From contig JBMNOU010000029.1 of assembly GCA_050943215.1 (NCBI GenBank), positions 1 through 23,368 on the forward strand: DNA of 23,368 bases. The letters run 5' to 3'. The DNA comes from JBMNOU01 sp050943215 (GTDB taxonomy: Bacteria; Bacillota; Clostridia; Christensenellales; SZUA-584). Both the position numbers and the translations under genes were made by a program. Under the pieces are notes generated by a model, which worked only from the letters and a program-made list of their open reading frames with translations, was not told the DNA's origin and searched no databases. Of this stretch, positions 1 through 8,751 are shown in pieces. Position 1 is the stretch's first letter. Every line of letters starts with the position of its first letter.

Positions 1-129
1 AAACGATCCATATCTATCTTTGACCTCAAGCGTAATTATAACAAAAAATTGTATATATAACAAGAAGTATACATCTGTTCATAATTATTATTAATTCGCA
101 AATATTTCTAATTAGCGATCTATTTTCTA

Positions 130-138
130 TGGTATAAT
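130..138 (+). promoter_or_regulatory. Extended -10 promoter of the DUF1638-ASKHA-DUF998 operon
   Basis: A perfect TATAAT at 133-138 is preceded by TGG (130-132), the extended -10 signature. I see no good -35 hexamer 17 bases upstream, which is typical of extended -10 promoters. The first start codon follows about 30 bases later. The rest of positions 1-129 is AT-rich with no gene that I can support. Confidence 0.6.
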
Positions 139-170
139 TATACGAAACAAACTTCTAAATGGAGTATAAC

Positions 171-935
171 ATGAGATATAAGGTGCTCGCCTGTAAGGCA
201 CTTTTTAGGGAAATCAGCCAGATTGCAGCACAGATTGATACCGTGCTAGATGTCACTTACTTAAGGCAGGAGTTGCATGATACACCGGATATATTGCGTA
301 AAACTCTTCAAAATGAAATCGATTTGATCGATAACGAGGCGGACATGCACACAAATCGGCTTCGCTTCGGAAAAGACTTTGATGCAATACTCTTAGGATA
401 CGGTCTTTGCTCCAACGGCATAGCAGGGCTCAGTTCAAAAAAATACCCGCTTGTTGTACCACGAGCGGACGACTGCATAGCACTGTTCCTTGGGTCATAT
501 CAAAAATACAAAGAGTTTTTTGATATGCACCCCGGAACATATTGGTACAATGCCTCTTGGATAGAAAACGCGTATACTCCATCAGAAGCAAACCAAAATG
601 CATTAATCAAAGAATATACCGAAAAATACGGTTATGACAACGCAATGTATATTTTGGAGACAGAGAGTACGGTCAAGAATTATAACATGGCTGCTTATAT
701 CGAGTGGAAAGAGCTTAATTTTCCATCTTATGAGCAATATACGAAACAGGCAGCAAAGTATTATGGCTGGCAATATGAAAAAGTCAAGGGGGACAGCGGC
801 TGGCTCAAAGATTTCTTGACCGGAAATCATGACCAGCGTTTTGTTGTCGCTATGCCAGGCAAACAGCTGACTCAAGATTATACCGGCAAGATTATCACAA
901 CTTGCCACTATACAAGGAGCAAAGATGATCGATAA
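171..935 (+). CDS. DUF1638 family protein
   Basis: This 254-residue cytosolic protein matches the DUF1638 family by pattern: an N-terminal LACKALFREI, a GYGLCSNG motif (about residues 76-83) and PRADDCIALFLGS (about 97-109). Cysteines 8, 80 and 102 sit in these conserved blocks and could bind a metal or corrinoid; that is inference. The biochemical function is not established to my knowledge. From memory, family members often sit beside corrinoid-dependent methyltransferase genes, and here the next gene is a corrinoid activation ATPase that it overlaps by 11 bases. An in-frame ATG exists at 159, but the ATG at 171 has GGAG six bases upstream and gives the usual family N-terminus, so I chose it. 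First gene of a three-gene operon. Confidence 0.85.
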   Translation: MRYKVLACKALFREISQIAAQIDTVLDVTYLRQELHDTPDILRKTLQNEIDLIDNEADMHTNRLRFGKDFDAILLGYGLCSNGIAGLSSKKYPLVVPRADDCIALFLGSYQKYKEFFDMHPGTYWYNASWIENAYTPSEANQNALIKEYTEKYGYDNAMYILETESTVKNYNMAAYIEWKELNFPSYEQYTKQAAKYYGWQYEKVKGDSGWLKDFLTGNHDQRFVVAMPGKQLTQDYTGKIITTCHYTRSKDDR

Positions 936-2280
936 CAAAGTATGTACTGGAGCGTGTTTGTTCGGGAAATGCCCTTATAAAACGTGTATCAAATATCAGC
1001 AGGGCAATATACATAAACCAGCCAGGGCAGATATGTCGATACTTACCAGCGGAAACCTGCCCAGAATGAAAACAGGAAAAAGTGGTTTCGGCATCGCCGT
1101 AGACATTGGCACGACAACCGTGGCTGCATATCTGTATGATTTTGAAAAGGGCGAATGCATCGACATCGCCAGCACTATTAATCCCCAGATATCTTTTGGG
1201 CTGGATGTGATCTCCAGAATCAAATATTGCAGGGACAAAAAAGGCGGCCTGTATGAGCTGCAATCCGCGGTCAGCACTTGCATCAACGATCTTTACGAAA
1301 AACTATGTGCCCAGCACGGTATCGGCATACTGCAGGTATCGGCAATATCTATCACCGGCAATACAACCATGCTACATTTGCTCGCGGCGGTCGATCCCTC
1401 TTCGATGGGGCATGCTCCGTTTGATGTATCAGATCACTTCGGCTACAAAATCAGAGCAGACCAAATCGGGCTGATTGGCCAAAGTAGTGTTTACCTGACG
1501 CGGTGTATAACAGCTTTTGTCGGTGGAGACATTACGTCCGCGATTCTTTCCTCAGATATGAGGCAAAATAGCGTATCCTTGCTGTTGGATATAGGCACAA
1601 ACGGAGAGGTCGCGCTTCATGCACACGGAGAAATACTGGTTTCATCCACAGCCGCCGGGCCCGCTTTCGAGGGTTCTGAGCTTTCATGCGGCATGGCCGC
1701 GGTTTCAGGCGCCATCAACAGTGTATACGCGTTTGACGGAGCGATCCATACAACGGTCATAGGCGATAAGCCCCCGGCTGGTATATGCGGTTCGGGTGTG
1801 ATTGACGCCATCGCGTTGATGAAAACCTCAGGCGCGATGGACGAGACAGGACGTATCAAGGATAGTCCGTATACGGTCATCGTCGATAACGCGCCTGCTT
1901 TTGTCGTAACAGAGGACATATATATTACACAGCGGGACATAAGGCGCATACAGACGGCCAAGTCTGCGATCGCAGCGGGTGTGCTAGCGCTGATACATAG
2001 CGCCGGACTTAAGCCAAAAGATATAACGCAGGTTTATCTCGCCGGCGGCTTTGGAAATTATATGGATGAAGAAAATGCTATAACAGTCGGGCTGCTAGCG
2101 GGTGAATTCAGGAAAATTATTAAAAATATTGGCAACGCAGCCGGTGTGGGAGCAGGAATGACTCTGCTCTCCGACGAATATCTTAATGAATGTAAGCGCA
2201 TAGCGGATGCTTCGCGGCATATAGATCTTGGCACAAATGCTTATTTTATGGAAAAGTATGTGGATTGTATGATGTTCTAA
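925..2280 (+). CDS. ASKHA-domain corrinoid activation ATPase (RACo/RamA-like, DUF4445)
   Basis: This 451-residue protein belongs to the ATPases that reduce inactive Co(II) corrinoid proteins back to Co(I). The ASKHA nucleotide-binding signatures are clear: DIGTTT (residues 60-65), DIGTNGE (222-228), AGPAFEG (244-250), GICGSGVID (about 287-295) and YLAGGFG near residue 375. Known relatives carry a 2Fe-2S ferredoxin domain at the N-terminus (RACo) or a two-cluster ferredoxin domain at the C-terminus (RamA). Here both are missing; only four cysteines in C-x3-C-x4-C-x4-C spacing (C7, C11, C16, C21) precede the ATPase core. AGGAG lies six bases before the start, and the start overlaps the end of the DUF1638 gene, so translation is probably coupled. 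Its target corrinoid protein may be the one encoded at 12484-13119. Confidence 0.85.
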   Translation: MIDNKVCTGACLFGKCPYKTCIKYQQGNIHKPARADMSILTSGNLPRMKTGKSGFGIAVDIGTTTVAAYLYDFEKGECIDIASTINPQISFGLDVISRIKYCRDKKGGLYELQSAVSTCINDLYEKLCAQHGIGILQVSAISITGNTTMLHLLAAVDPSSMGHAPFDVSDHFGYKIRADQIGLIGQSSVYLTRCITAFVGGDITSAILSSDMRQNSVSLLLDIGTNGEVALHAHGEILVSSTAAGPAFEGSELSCGMAAVSGAINSVYAFDGAIHTTVIGDKPPAGICGSGVIDAIALMKTSGAMDETGRIKDSPYTVIVDNAPAFVVTEDIYITQRDIRRIQTAKSAIAAGVLALIHSAGLKPKDITQVYLAGGFGNYMDEENAITVGLLAGEFRKIIKNIGNAAGVGAGMTLLSDEYLNECKRIADASRHIDLGTNAYFMEKYVDCMMF

Positions 2281-2290
2281 GGAGGGAAAA

Positions 2291-3070
2291 ATGACTAGAG
2301 TCAAAAATACTGCCGGCATATTGGGCATTGCCGGAATGTGCATTCTTTTGATTGCCATCATTGTTTCTATTATCGGTTACGAAGATGGCCCCTATTCGTT
2401 GTCAAACTGTTTCGTTTCAGAGCTTGGCCTTTATACCAGCGGATATATGACGATATCTTATGCACTGATATTCAATATTGGCATGATCGTCTCCGGCTTG
2501 TTATTTGCTGCTTTTATGGTTACTCAAGGCATTAAGGAAAATACGCAAATACATACGGTCATCGGCTTTTTCGGCACGCTGACCGGCGTTCTGATTGCGG
2601 CGCAAGGCGTGTTCACCCTCAACTATGTACAATATCATTATATCGTAACGACTGCCTTTTTCGTTTCATCCTTTGTGATGTGCGCATTGTATGTTGTGTC
2701 TCAGATAATGAACACAAACCGTGGTAAACTAAGCTTTACGAATATGATTGTTGCGTTTTTCGCTGGCGTCATAAGCGCCGTATATACTGGCTTTATGCTG
2801 ACAGACGGTATGGCTCAGGTTTTAGCGCAAGATGCCGCAAAAATCAGCCGTCCTAGCTTTATGCCGTTTTCCGTGGTTGAATGGATAGCTTATCTGCTGG
2901 TCATGGCATTCTTTACGATCCTGGCCGTAGAAATGCTGCTGTTTAGTCATCGTTTAATCAACGCTGATGTTCATAATAAACTTCCAAAGCTAAAAAATTC
3001 ACCAATAGCAGTCAAGGTCAGGCCGTCCTACATTAAGGATAAATCAGACACAAGAAATATTGAACTGTAG
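2291..3070 (+). CDS. DUF998 family integral membrane protein
   Basis: A 259-residue polytopic membrane protein with about six hydrophobic segments, the first at residues 8-29. The N-terminal pattern of a hydrophobic helix followed by an NCFVSELG-type motif resembles the DUF998 family. No catalytic motif is visible and the function is unknown. AGGAGG stands immediately after the stop codon of the ASKHA gene and eight or so bases before this start, so it is co-transcribed with the two preceding genes. The short basic tail (after about residue 225) is predicted to be cytosolic. Whether it has anything to do with corrinoid chemistry or only shares the transcript cannot be told from sequence. Confidence 0.7.
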   Translation: MTRVKNTAGILGIAGMCILLIAIIVSIIGYEDGPYSLSNCFVSELGLYTSGYMTISYALIFNIGMIVSGLLFAAFMVTQGIKENTQIHTVIGFFGTLTGVLIAAQGVFTLNYVQYHYIVTTAFFVSSFVMCALYVVSQIMNTNRGKLSFTNMIVAFFAGVISAVYTGFMLTDGMAQVLAQDAAKISRPSFMPFSVVEWIAYLLVMAFFTILAVEMLLFSHRLINADVHNKLPKLKNSPIAVKVRPSYIKDKSDTRNIEL

Positions 3071-3093
3071 ACGGCAGGAAAACTTAAGCAACA

Positions 3094-3124
3094 AAAAGCC
3101 CCAATAAAATCGGGGCCTTCTTTA
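3094..3124. terminator. Bidirectional intrinsic terminator
   Basis: GCCCC (3098-3102) pairs with GGGGC (3112-3116) around a nine-base AT-rich loop, with an A-run on the left and a T-rich tract on the right. It lies between two convergent genes (DUF998 and the YerB-like lipoprotein) and can serve both strands. Confidence 0.8.
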
Positions 3125-4168
3125 TTCTTCAGGATGTATATGTATCCATGTATTTCCGGGCCGCAGTACGATCTCACTGCCCTTGTCATCATAAAAAACC
3201 GTTCTGTCATTGTCCGATTTTCTTTCCCAGCTTCCTTTTACCAGTTTCCCGCCGATATAGATGTCCGCATTTCCGCTGCCTACCATCTTCCACAGCTTCC
3301 GGGTTTCGCTCACTTTAAATGTACTGTATTGTACGATAACGTTTTTAACAGTCAGCTGCGCGCCCGTTTCAGCAGACTTAAAAGGCTTGTCACCCATAAA
3401 ACGCAGATATACATCGTTTTTAGGATCATACGTGTATGATATAAAATCCTCGTCTCCCGTGCACATTTTAAGTTTGATCTTAGATACGCCATCGCCTGGG
3501 TATGCAGCATTGCTGTCAAACAACCAATGTAGCGGTTCGGGGTTATAATTGTACAGCGCCTGTGCAAGAAGCGGGTTTCCCATCACGTTATGAGGCGCGC
3601 TAATGCCAGAAACGCGATAAAAATATTTGTTCCAGTGACCGCTCCATCCGTCCACATCAAACTTAATCTCATCATAAAGTTTGTGTCCGTAGAAACTATA
3701 CTCGTCGTTCCTCTCAGCCGGTCCGGAACCCGCGCCGCCATAATGCATTAGCACCGAGTCCCATTCGTTCTGGATATATAAAAACGGTATCCGTGCGCTT
3801 CTTACAGGCATTACTTCTTCAGGGACATGATCTGAGTAAACACACAAAAAACGCGTAATATTCCCTTCAACGGTGAGCTCGTAAACCACATCGGCTGTCT
3901 GCAATCCAGTCTGCGGACGCACGCCCGGTGTATTCTCGATAATCACCATTACCGGTTTGTATTCCCCTTCAAAAGGCAGCCCGGTGGTATAAGATAGTGC
4001 CCGTTTAGGCGTCACGGTTGGCACAACCCCAGATTCAGCGTTATCGGCCTCTTGCGGCACTGTAGCCTTGGGCGACTGCGTTGCCGTCACATCGGGTCCT
4101 TTTGTTCCGCATGCAGTCAGCAAAAAGGCTAAAATCAGCGCCATTGCAACCATAACAATACGTTTCAT
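3122..4168 (-). CDS. yerB: YerB-like lipoprotein (DUF3048)
   Basis: A 348-residue exported lipoprotein. The signal peptide (MKRIVMVAMA...) ends in the lipobox LTAC with lipidated Cys20. A Thr/Pro/Ala-rich spacer (about residues 22-55) leads into the DUF3048 domain, recognised from features such as KPVMVIIENTPGVRPQTGL, ELTVEGNITRFLCVYSD and VMPVRSARIPFL. The C-terminal part (from about residue 235) is the usual second DUF3048 segment. B. subtilis YerB is the reference relative; its biochemical role is not known. AGGAGGG precedes the ATG at good spacing. The gene appears monocistronic, transcribed toward the shared terminator and divergently from the radical SAM gene. Confidence 0.9.
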   Translation of the reverse strand: MKRIVMVAMALILAFLLTACGTKGPDVTATQSPKATVPQEADNAESGVVPTVTPKRALSYTTGLPFEGEYKPVMVIIENTPGVRPQTGLQTADVVYELTVEGNITRFLCVYSDHVPEEVMPVRSARIPFLYIQNEWDSVLMHYGGAGSGPAERNDEYSFYGHKLYDEIKFDVDGWSGHWNKYFYRVSGISAPHNVMGNPLLAQALYNYNPEPLHWLFDSNAAYPGDGVSKIKLKMCTGDEDFISYTYDPKNDVYLRFMGDKPFKSAETGAQLTVKNVIVQYSTFKVSETRKLWKMVGSGNADIYIGGKLVKGSWERKSDNDRTVFYDDKGSEIVLRPGNTWIHIHPEE

Positions 4169-4329
4169 ATTCCCTCCTGATACAGACTATATTAAACGAT
4201 ACCATATCCTGTGTTATTAGATTTATATCTTTGCCATTGTTTCTAGATAGCATTAACGCTCATAGCAAAATTATTGTAGCATATACATACCAGACATAGC
4301 AATCAAAACAATGCTAAACGGTCGTGGTA

Positions 4330-4358
4330 TTGCGCCATGTATAAACAGGCATTATACT
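4330..4358 (+). promoter_or_regulatory. Sigma-A-like promoter giving a probably leaderless mRNA
   Basis: TTGCGC (4330-4335) and TATACT (4353-4358) are separated by exactly 17 bases. The expected transcription start, about seven bases after the -10, coincides with the A of the ATG at 4365. There is no Shine-Dalgarno sequence upstream of that ATG. Confidence 0.5.
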
Positions 4359-4364
4359 GTTAAT

Positions 4365-6125
4365 ATGAAGAACGTAACGTTATGCGGTATTAACGCGAGA
4401 TATTCGCACAGTAGCCTCGCGCTTTTGTGCTTAAAACATGCTGCTCCAACGAAGAAAATCACTATTGTTGAATTTAGCATCAATGACAGGATTGCCCAAA
4501 TTGTCGAGTGCATCATTCGCACGAAACCAGATGCCGTTGGTTTCTCGTGTTATATATGGAATATTGAGTATGTATTGAAGGTAGCATCAACAGTAAAAAA
4601 GATTTTACCACAGTGTTTGATTATCCTAGGCGGCCCCGAAGTATCTTATGACAGCCGGGATATCATGAAGAAATATGATTTTATAGACATAACCATACAG
4701 GGCGAAGGGGAGATTCCATTTGCGTATTTTATCGAACGGTTTGAAGCGAATAAGAGTATTGGCGATATGCCTTCCGCCTGTATAAGAAAAGGATGCAAGA
4801 TCATATCAAATGCCGCCGCACCGCCGTTTGATTTAAGCCGCATGCCTTTTATGTATGCGGATCTTGATGTATATAAAAATAAAGTCATCTATTATGAGAC
4901 AAGCAGGGGCTGCCCTTTCAGGTGTGCTTATTGCATGTCGGCCAACGAAACAATGTCTTTTCTCCCGCTTGAAAGAGTCAAAGCCGAACTTGATTACTTT
5001 ATGCGGGCAAATGTCCGGCAAGTAAAGCTGGTGGACAGAACGTTCAACTTTCCGTCCGGGCGGTTTTTTGAGCTTATTAGAACTTTGATTGATTTATCCG
5101 AGAAATACCCGCAGTCATCAACAAATTTTCATCTCGAGATTTCAGCGTCATTGCTTGAAGACAGAGCCATAGCGCTTTTAAAAGAAGCGAGAAAAAATTT
5201 GATACAGCTCGAGATCGGCATTCAGTCTACAAACCCCGAGACACTGAGAGCCGTCAGCCGCAGCCATGATATGCAAAAGCTGCTTTTAAACACACAGATG
5301 CTATGCAGCATGGACAATATACATACCCACATAGACCTGATCGCCGGGCTCCCGTACGAGTCCTACGATACCTTCAAAAAATCGTTTAATGACGCATATA
5401 TGCTAAACCCGGATACGCTGCAGCTTGGCTTTTTAAAAATGCTTAAAGGCTCGAATATCCGAAAAATAGCGCATCAATATGACATCGTTTATAGCGAATA
5501 TCCCCCGTATGAGGTTTTGTCGACTCATTTGATATCGTATGAAGAGCTATCAATGCTGCACCGGATCGAGCATGTTCTAAATATGCTTTATAACCATCAA
5601 TATTGCAGAAAAACGCTTGCATTGCTGATCCCCGCGTTTTATGCACCGTTTGATTTTTTTGAAGCGTTTACGCTTTATGCAGATAAGAAAGGATATTTTG
5701 AACAGCCGCAAAAGGCAAGGGCTGTCTTTGACTTGCTTTATGAATTTGCGTTACATGCCCAAGCCATCGATGGAGAATGTTTAAAAGAAGCGCTTTCTTT
5801 TGATTGGCTGTGTCTTGAAAAGTCAGAATCCTGGTTACAGCGCATCGGAGCATCGTATGCTGATAACGATAAAATAATAATACGCCGGTTTTATCGGAAC
5901 AAGAAAGCGATCCAAAAATATTTACCCGCATACATGCATTTGCTGCCAAAAGAAACCGAAAAACGCTGCCTTATTTATGTATTCAAATATCTGTTTAATA
6001 CACATACCCCCGTGCTTTTTGATTTTGGCAAAAAAAGAGATGATCCGGATTTTGTTCAAAAGATAGATGCTCAGTATTGGATTGGGGATAATAATACAAC
6101 GGTAAACAATAAAAGATTAAAATAA
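4365..6125 (+). CDS. B12-binding radical SAM protein, DUF4080 family
   Basis: A 586-residue cytosolic enzyme. Residues 1-130 form the B12-binding-like Rossmann domain typical of this class (start MKNVTLCGINARYSHSSLAL; LGGPEVSYD near 88-96; GEGEIPF near 113-119). The radical SAM core follows with the 4Fe-4S motif CPFRCAYC (Cys183, Cys187, Cys190). A C-terminal region of about 200 residues matches the DUF4080 extension by its position and length. The substrate is unknown; relatives are annotated only as B12-binding radical SAM proteins. An in-frame ATG at 4311 would add 18 residues absent from relatives, so I chose 4365. There is no ribosome binding site there, and the promoter placement suggests a leaderless transcript. 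Only weak AT-rich dyads follow the stop codon. Confidence 0.88.
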   Translation: MKNVTLCGINARYSHSSLALLCLKHAAPTKKITIVEFSINDRIAQIVECIIRTKPDAVGFSCYIWNIEYVLKVASTVKKILPQCLIILGGPEVSYDSRDIMKKYDFIDITIQGEGEIPFAYFIERFEANKSIGDMPSACIRKGCKIISNAAAPPFDLSRMPFMYADLDVYKNKVIYYETSRGCPFRCAYCMSANETMSFLPLERVKAELDYFMRANVRQVKLVDRTFNFPSGRFFELIRTLIDLSEKYPQSSTNFHLEISASLLEDRAIALLKEARKNLIQLEIGIQSTNPETLRAVSRSHDMQKLLLNTQMLCSMDNIHTHIDLIAGLPYESYDTFKKSFNDAYMLNPDTLQLGFLKMLKGSNIRKIAHQYDIVYSEYPPYEVLSTHLISYEELSMLHRIEHVLNMLYNHQYCRKTLALLIPAFYAPFDFFEAFTLYADKKGYFEQPQKARAVFDLLYEFALHAQAIDGECLKEALSFDWLCLEKSESWLQRIGASYADNDKIIIRRFYRNKKAIQKYLPAYMHLLPKETEKRCLIYVFKYLFNTHTPVLFDFGKKRDDPDFVQKIDAQYWIGDNNTTVNNKRLK

Positions 6126-6312
6126 TATCAAAGCGGATAAATTAAATCATTATTTTTATCATACCAATAGCTAAATACATTGTTCATGAATATTTTTTAA
6201 GATGTAAATAATCCCATGAATTTAGGGTTTAAATCATTGTTCGGTCATATTTTCGTTAAATTATATATATATATGTTAAAGAGCATTATCTTCAAAAAGA
6301 GAGGTTGAAAAT

Positions 6313-7821
6313 ATGAAAGTACAAAAATCATCCTTTAAGACGGAAACGGCATGCGATACAAAAATAAGCGAAAGCCTTGTTGAAGGGAAGCTTTCCGTTC
6401 CTTCTGAAAAAGCAGACATTGAACGCATTCTTTTTGTCCAGGGCAAAGTGCACGTCAATACGCAGCCGGCAGACGGCAAAGTGTTAATGGACGGAATCGT
6501 CAAATTTAACGTTATCTATATCGATTCTAACGGCGGGGTCGATTCGTTCGAATCATTATCGCCCTTTAGACACTCGGCTGAGTTTAAAAAAGCCGGAGTC
6601 GGCATGAACGTCTATTCAAAAGGATATATCAGAGAGGTCGAGCATTCTGTTGATGACAAGCGCACAGTATATGTTAAGGGCATCGTTTCGATGAGCATCA
6701 GGGGAAGCGTAATGGACAGTTACGATGCAGTAAGCAAAGCCGAATCTGATGATATGCAGGTTAAAATGCACAAACGGCGTCTTGCAAGCACAAAAGAATT
6801 TAAGAGAGAAACAGCAATGGTCAGAGAAGATATCCGCATACCTCAGAGCATGCCGAGGGCGGAAAAAATACTCTGTAACGACGCATATGCAGTGGTCAAA
6901 TCCATTAAAACAGAAGATTTAAAAATCATTGTTGAAGGCGAAATAAAAATGATGATACTCTACCTCTCTGAAGACAAAAATGCGCCCATCCAGCACTTTT
7001 ATGAGTCGCTGCCTTTTGGGGAAATATTCTCTTCTGAAAATGTATTGGCGGACGATATCGTGATGGCAGATGCAGATATGTATGATACAAGCGTCGATAT
7101 TGCTGAAGACGAAGGTGATATTCTGCGATTGTATGCGAAAATCGATATTATAATTGACGCAAAAACGAATGCCGACATTGAATACATGGAAGATGCCTAT
7201 TCTCTTAAGAGAAAGCTCAATATAAAATATAAAGATTATACATATCAGCATATGGCACTATGCGGATGCGTCAAGGCCATCGCAAGATGTACAATAGCCG
7301 TGCCCCAGACACACCCAAGCGTGTCAAGAATCGTCTGTATGAAAGCTTCTCCCGTTATTGTCTCAGCCACCCCAAATACAGACCGCGTTTATCTGGAAGG
7401 GCTGATGATGTTTACAATATGCTACGCATCTCCCGAAGGGCTGCGCAGTTATTGTGGAGAAACTCCTTTTGAAGCCGAAGCCCAGATGGAAGGTGTTATA
7501 AGCTCGCATCAGGTTGACGTTGCCGCAGAGGTTGAATATTGCTCTTTCGAGGGCGCGGGCAGAGATATCAGTGTCAAATTTATGATGGATATTGAGATAA
7601 GGGGTTATTCGAAAAACAACCTGCGGATTGTCTCCGATCTGGAAGACACAGGAGAAAGCACAGCTGTTAAAAAAGGGATAACGATTTACTTTGCGGATGA
7701 AGGAGAAAGCGTTTGGGATATTGCGAAACGTTATTCTACGACACTCGATACCGTGAAGAAGTTTAACCCGGATATCGGCGACAACGTAAAACAGGGCCAG
7801 AAGATATTGATCATGAGTTAG
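6313..7821 (+). CDS. sipL: SipL-type spore morphogenesis protein (SPOCS/DUF3794 repeats plus LysM)
   Basis: A 502-residue protein with three SPOCS (DUF3794) modules at roughly residues 35-120, 185-275 and 330-430, and a C-terminal LysM domain (about 455-502, YFADEGESVWDIAKRYSTTL...). This is the architecture of C. difficile SipL, which binds the coat ATPase SpoIVA through LysM and attaches the coat to the forespore; it replaces SpoVID in Clostridia. GAGAGG lies upstream of the ATG at good spacing. Expression is expected from the mother-cell sigma-E. A good match to the sigma-E -35 (TCATATT, 6245-6251) is present, but the partner -10 falls in a (TA)n tract and is poor, so I do not call that promoter. 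A terminator follows directly. Confidence 0.8.
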   Translation: MKVQKSSFKTETACDTKISESLVEGKLSVPSEKADIERILFVQGKVHVNTQPADGKVLMDGIVKFNVIYIDSNGGVDSFESLSPFRHSAEFKKAGVGMNVYSKGYIREVEHSVDDKRTVYVKGIVSMSIRGSVMDSYDAVSKAESDDMQVKMHKRRLASTKEFKRETAMVREDIRIPQSMPRAEKILCNDAYAVVKSIKTEDLKIIVEGEIKMMILYLSEDKNAPIQHFYESLPFGEIFSSENVLADDIVMADADMYDTSVDIAEDEGDILRLYAKIDIIIDAKTNADIEYMEDAYSLKRKLNIKYKDYTYQHMALCGCVKAIARCTIAVPQTHPSVSRIVCMKASPVIVSATPNTDRVYLEGLMMFTICYASPEGLRSYCGETPFEAEAQMEGVISSHQVDVAAEVEYCSFEGAGRDISVKFMMDIEIRGYSKNNLRIVSDLEDTGESTAVKKGITIYFADEGESVWDIAKRYSTTLDTVKKFNPDIGDNVKQGQKILIMS

Positions 7822-7856
7822 TACTACGTTTTTGTCTGCCGACAAAACCTTGGTCT

Positions 7857-7890
7857 AAAACCGGCATCGTTTTTTAGGTGTCGGTTTTTT
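7857..7890. terminator. Intrinsic terminator of sipL, shared with the convergent ACT gene
   Basis: AAACCGGCA (7858-7866) pairs with TGTCGGTTT (7879-7887) with one G-U pair and a 12-base loop, followed by a T-run to 7890. A second small hairpin, TTTTGTC/GACAAAA at 7830-7847, lies just upstream. On the minus strand the same stem ends in TTTT and may also stop transcription of the ACT gene. Confidence 0.82.
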
Positions 7891-7907
7891 ATACATTAGC
7901 GGTCCTT

Positions 7908-8177
7908 TTACAATCGGTGCATAGCGTCAAAAATTTCTTCGCGCATAATACGTATATCCATACACATGCTTTTACCCGTCTCAATCAACCGGTCGCTCAG
8001 TATCGAAAAAGATACGGTACATCCTTTAAGGTCTACTAACATAATCATTGCAAAATAATCCTGCAGCACCGTCTGGCTGATATCCAGTATATTAACGCTA
8101 TGTTCGCTTAAAGTTTTGGATACGCCCGAAATAATTCCCGTTTTGTCTTTTCCCGTTACCGTAACAATCGCTTTCAT
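7908..8177 (-). CDS. ACT domain protein, UPF0237 family
   Basis: An 89-residue single-domain protein. Its start, MKAIVTVTGKDKTGIISGVS, followed by LSEHSVNILDISQTVLQDYFAMIMLVDL, is the ACT fold as found in UPF0237 (relatives of the GcvR N-terminal domain), at the normal full length of about 90 residues. ACT domains bind small ligands, often amino acids, but the ligand here is unknown. GCAGGAAAAAT precedes the ATG. Only 19 bases separate it from the upstream UPF0316 gene, so the two are co-transcribed. From memory, UPF0237 proteins are often found next to UPF0210 (PFL-like) genes; that partner is absent here. Confidence 0.9.
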   Translation of the reverse strand: MKAIVTVTGKDKTGIISGVSKTLSEHSVNILDISQTVLQDYFAMIMLVDLKGCTVSFSILSDRLIETGKSMCMDIRIMREEIFDAMHRL

Positions 8178-8196
8178 ATTTTTCCTGCCTTTGCAC

Positions 8197-8730
8197 CTAT
8201 TTTTTGATATACCCGCCGTTGACCACCCTTACATCGTTGATAGTAATAACCGCATTGGTTAGATTCGATTTAATAACCGATAAGGCAGCGGGTATACGTT
8301 TCCTTTTCAGATGAAGAATCAGTATTCCCCGTTTGCCGCTTTTCCCTTCACCTTCTAGTACCGTTACAGCAAAGTTGTTGCTACGAAGTGTCTCAGCCAG
8401 ATGTCTGGTTTCGTCTTCCTCGGAAACTATGACTTGTATCGAGCAAAGCCCGAATGCCAGCTTACCCTCCAGCCAAGAACCGATGAAGTTACCTATCGCA
8501 AAAGCCAGCGCAAATACAAAACATCTTAATATATCCTCTTTAAAACCGACAAGAACAGTGCCTGTCACTATCAGCCATATAGACACTTCAAAAAAAGCAG
8601 TAACAGACCCTTTTAGCCGTTCTCCCCGATTGATCAGTACAATCCGTACGGTGGATACGGTTACCTCAACAATCTTCCCGAAAAAGATAAATAAATAGAC
8701 CCATAAACTGGGGCGTGATAAAAAATCCAT
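8197..8730 (-). CDS. UPF0316 membrane protein (DUF5698/DUF2179)
   Basis: A 177-residue protein with three N-terminal membrane segments (about residues 8-30, 42-62 and 68-88) and a C-terminal cytosolic DUF2179 domain (about 110-175, including GKRGILILHLKRKR). The pattern VEVTVSTVRIVLINRGER near the N-terminus is characteristic of UPF0316/YebE-like proteins. The DUF2179 domain is thought to bind a small ligand or nucleotide; the function is unknown. GGAGAGGTGT precedes the ATG. First gene of a two-gene operon with the ACT protein. Confidence 0.88.
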   Translation of the reverse strand: MDFLSRPSLWVYLFIFFGKIVEVTVSTVRIVLINRGERLKGSVTAFFEVSIWLIVTGTVLVGFKEDILRCFVFALAFAIGNFIGSWLEGKLAFGLCSIQVIVSEEDETRHLAETLRSNNFAVTVLEGEGKSGKRGILILHLKRKRIPAALSVIKSNLTNAVITINDVRVVNGGYIKK

Positions 8731-8751
8731 ACACCTCTCCTATTTTCCTGC

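Noticed and set aside
1..11. Possible start codon of a divergent minus-strand gene (ATG at 11-9 with GAGGT upstream)
   Set aside because: Only three codons are inside the window, so nothing can be supported.
6126..6312. Sigma-E promoter for sipL (TCATATT at 6245-6251)
   Set aside because: The -35 matches, but every -10 at allowed spacing falls in the (TA)n tract at 6261-6274 and matches only about half the consensus.
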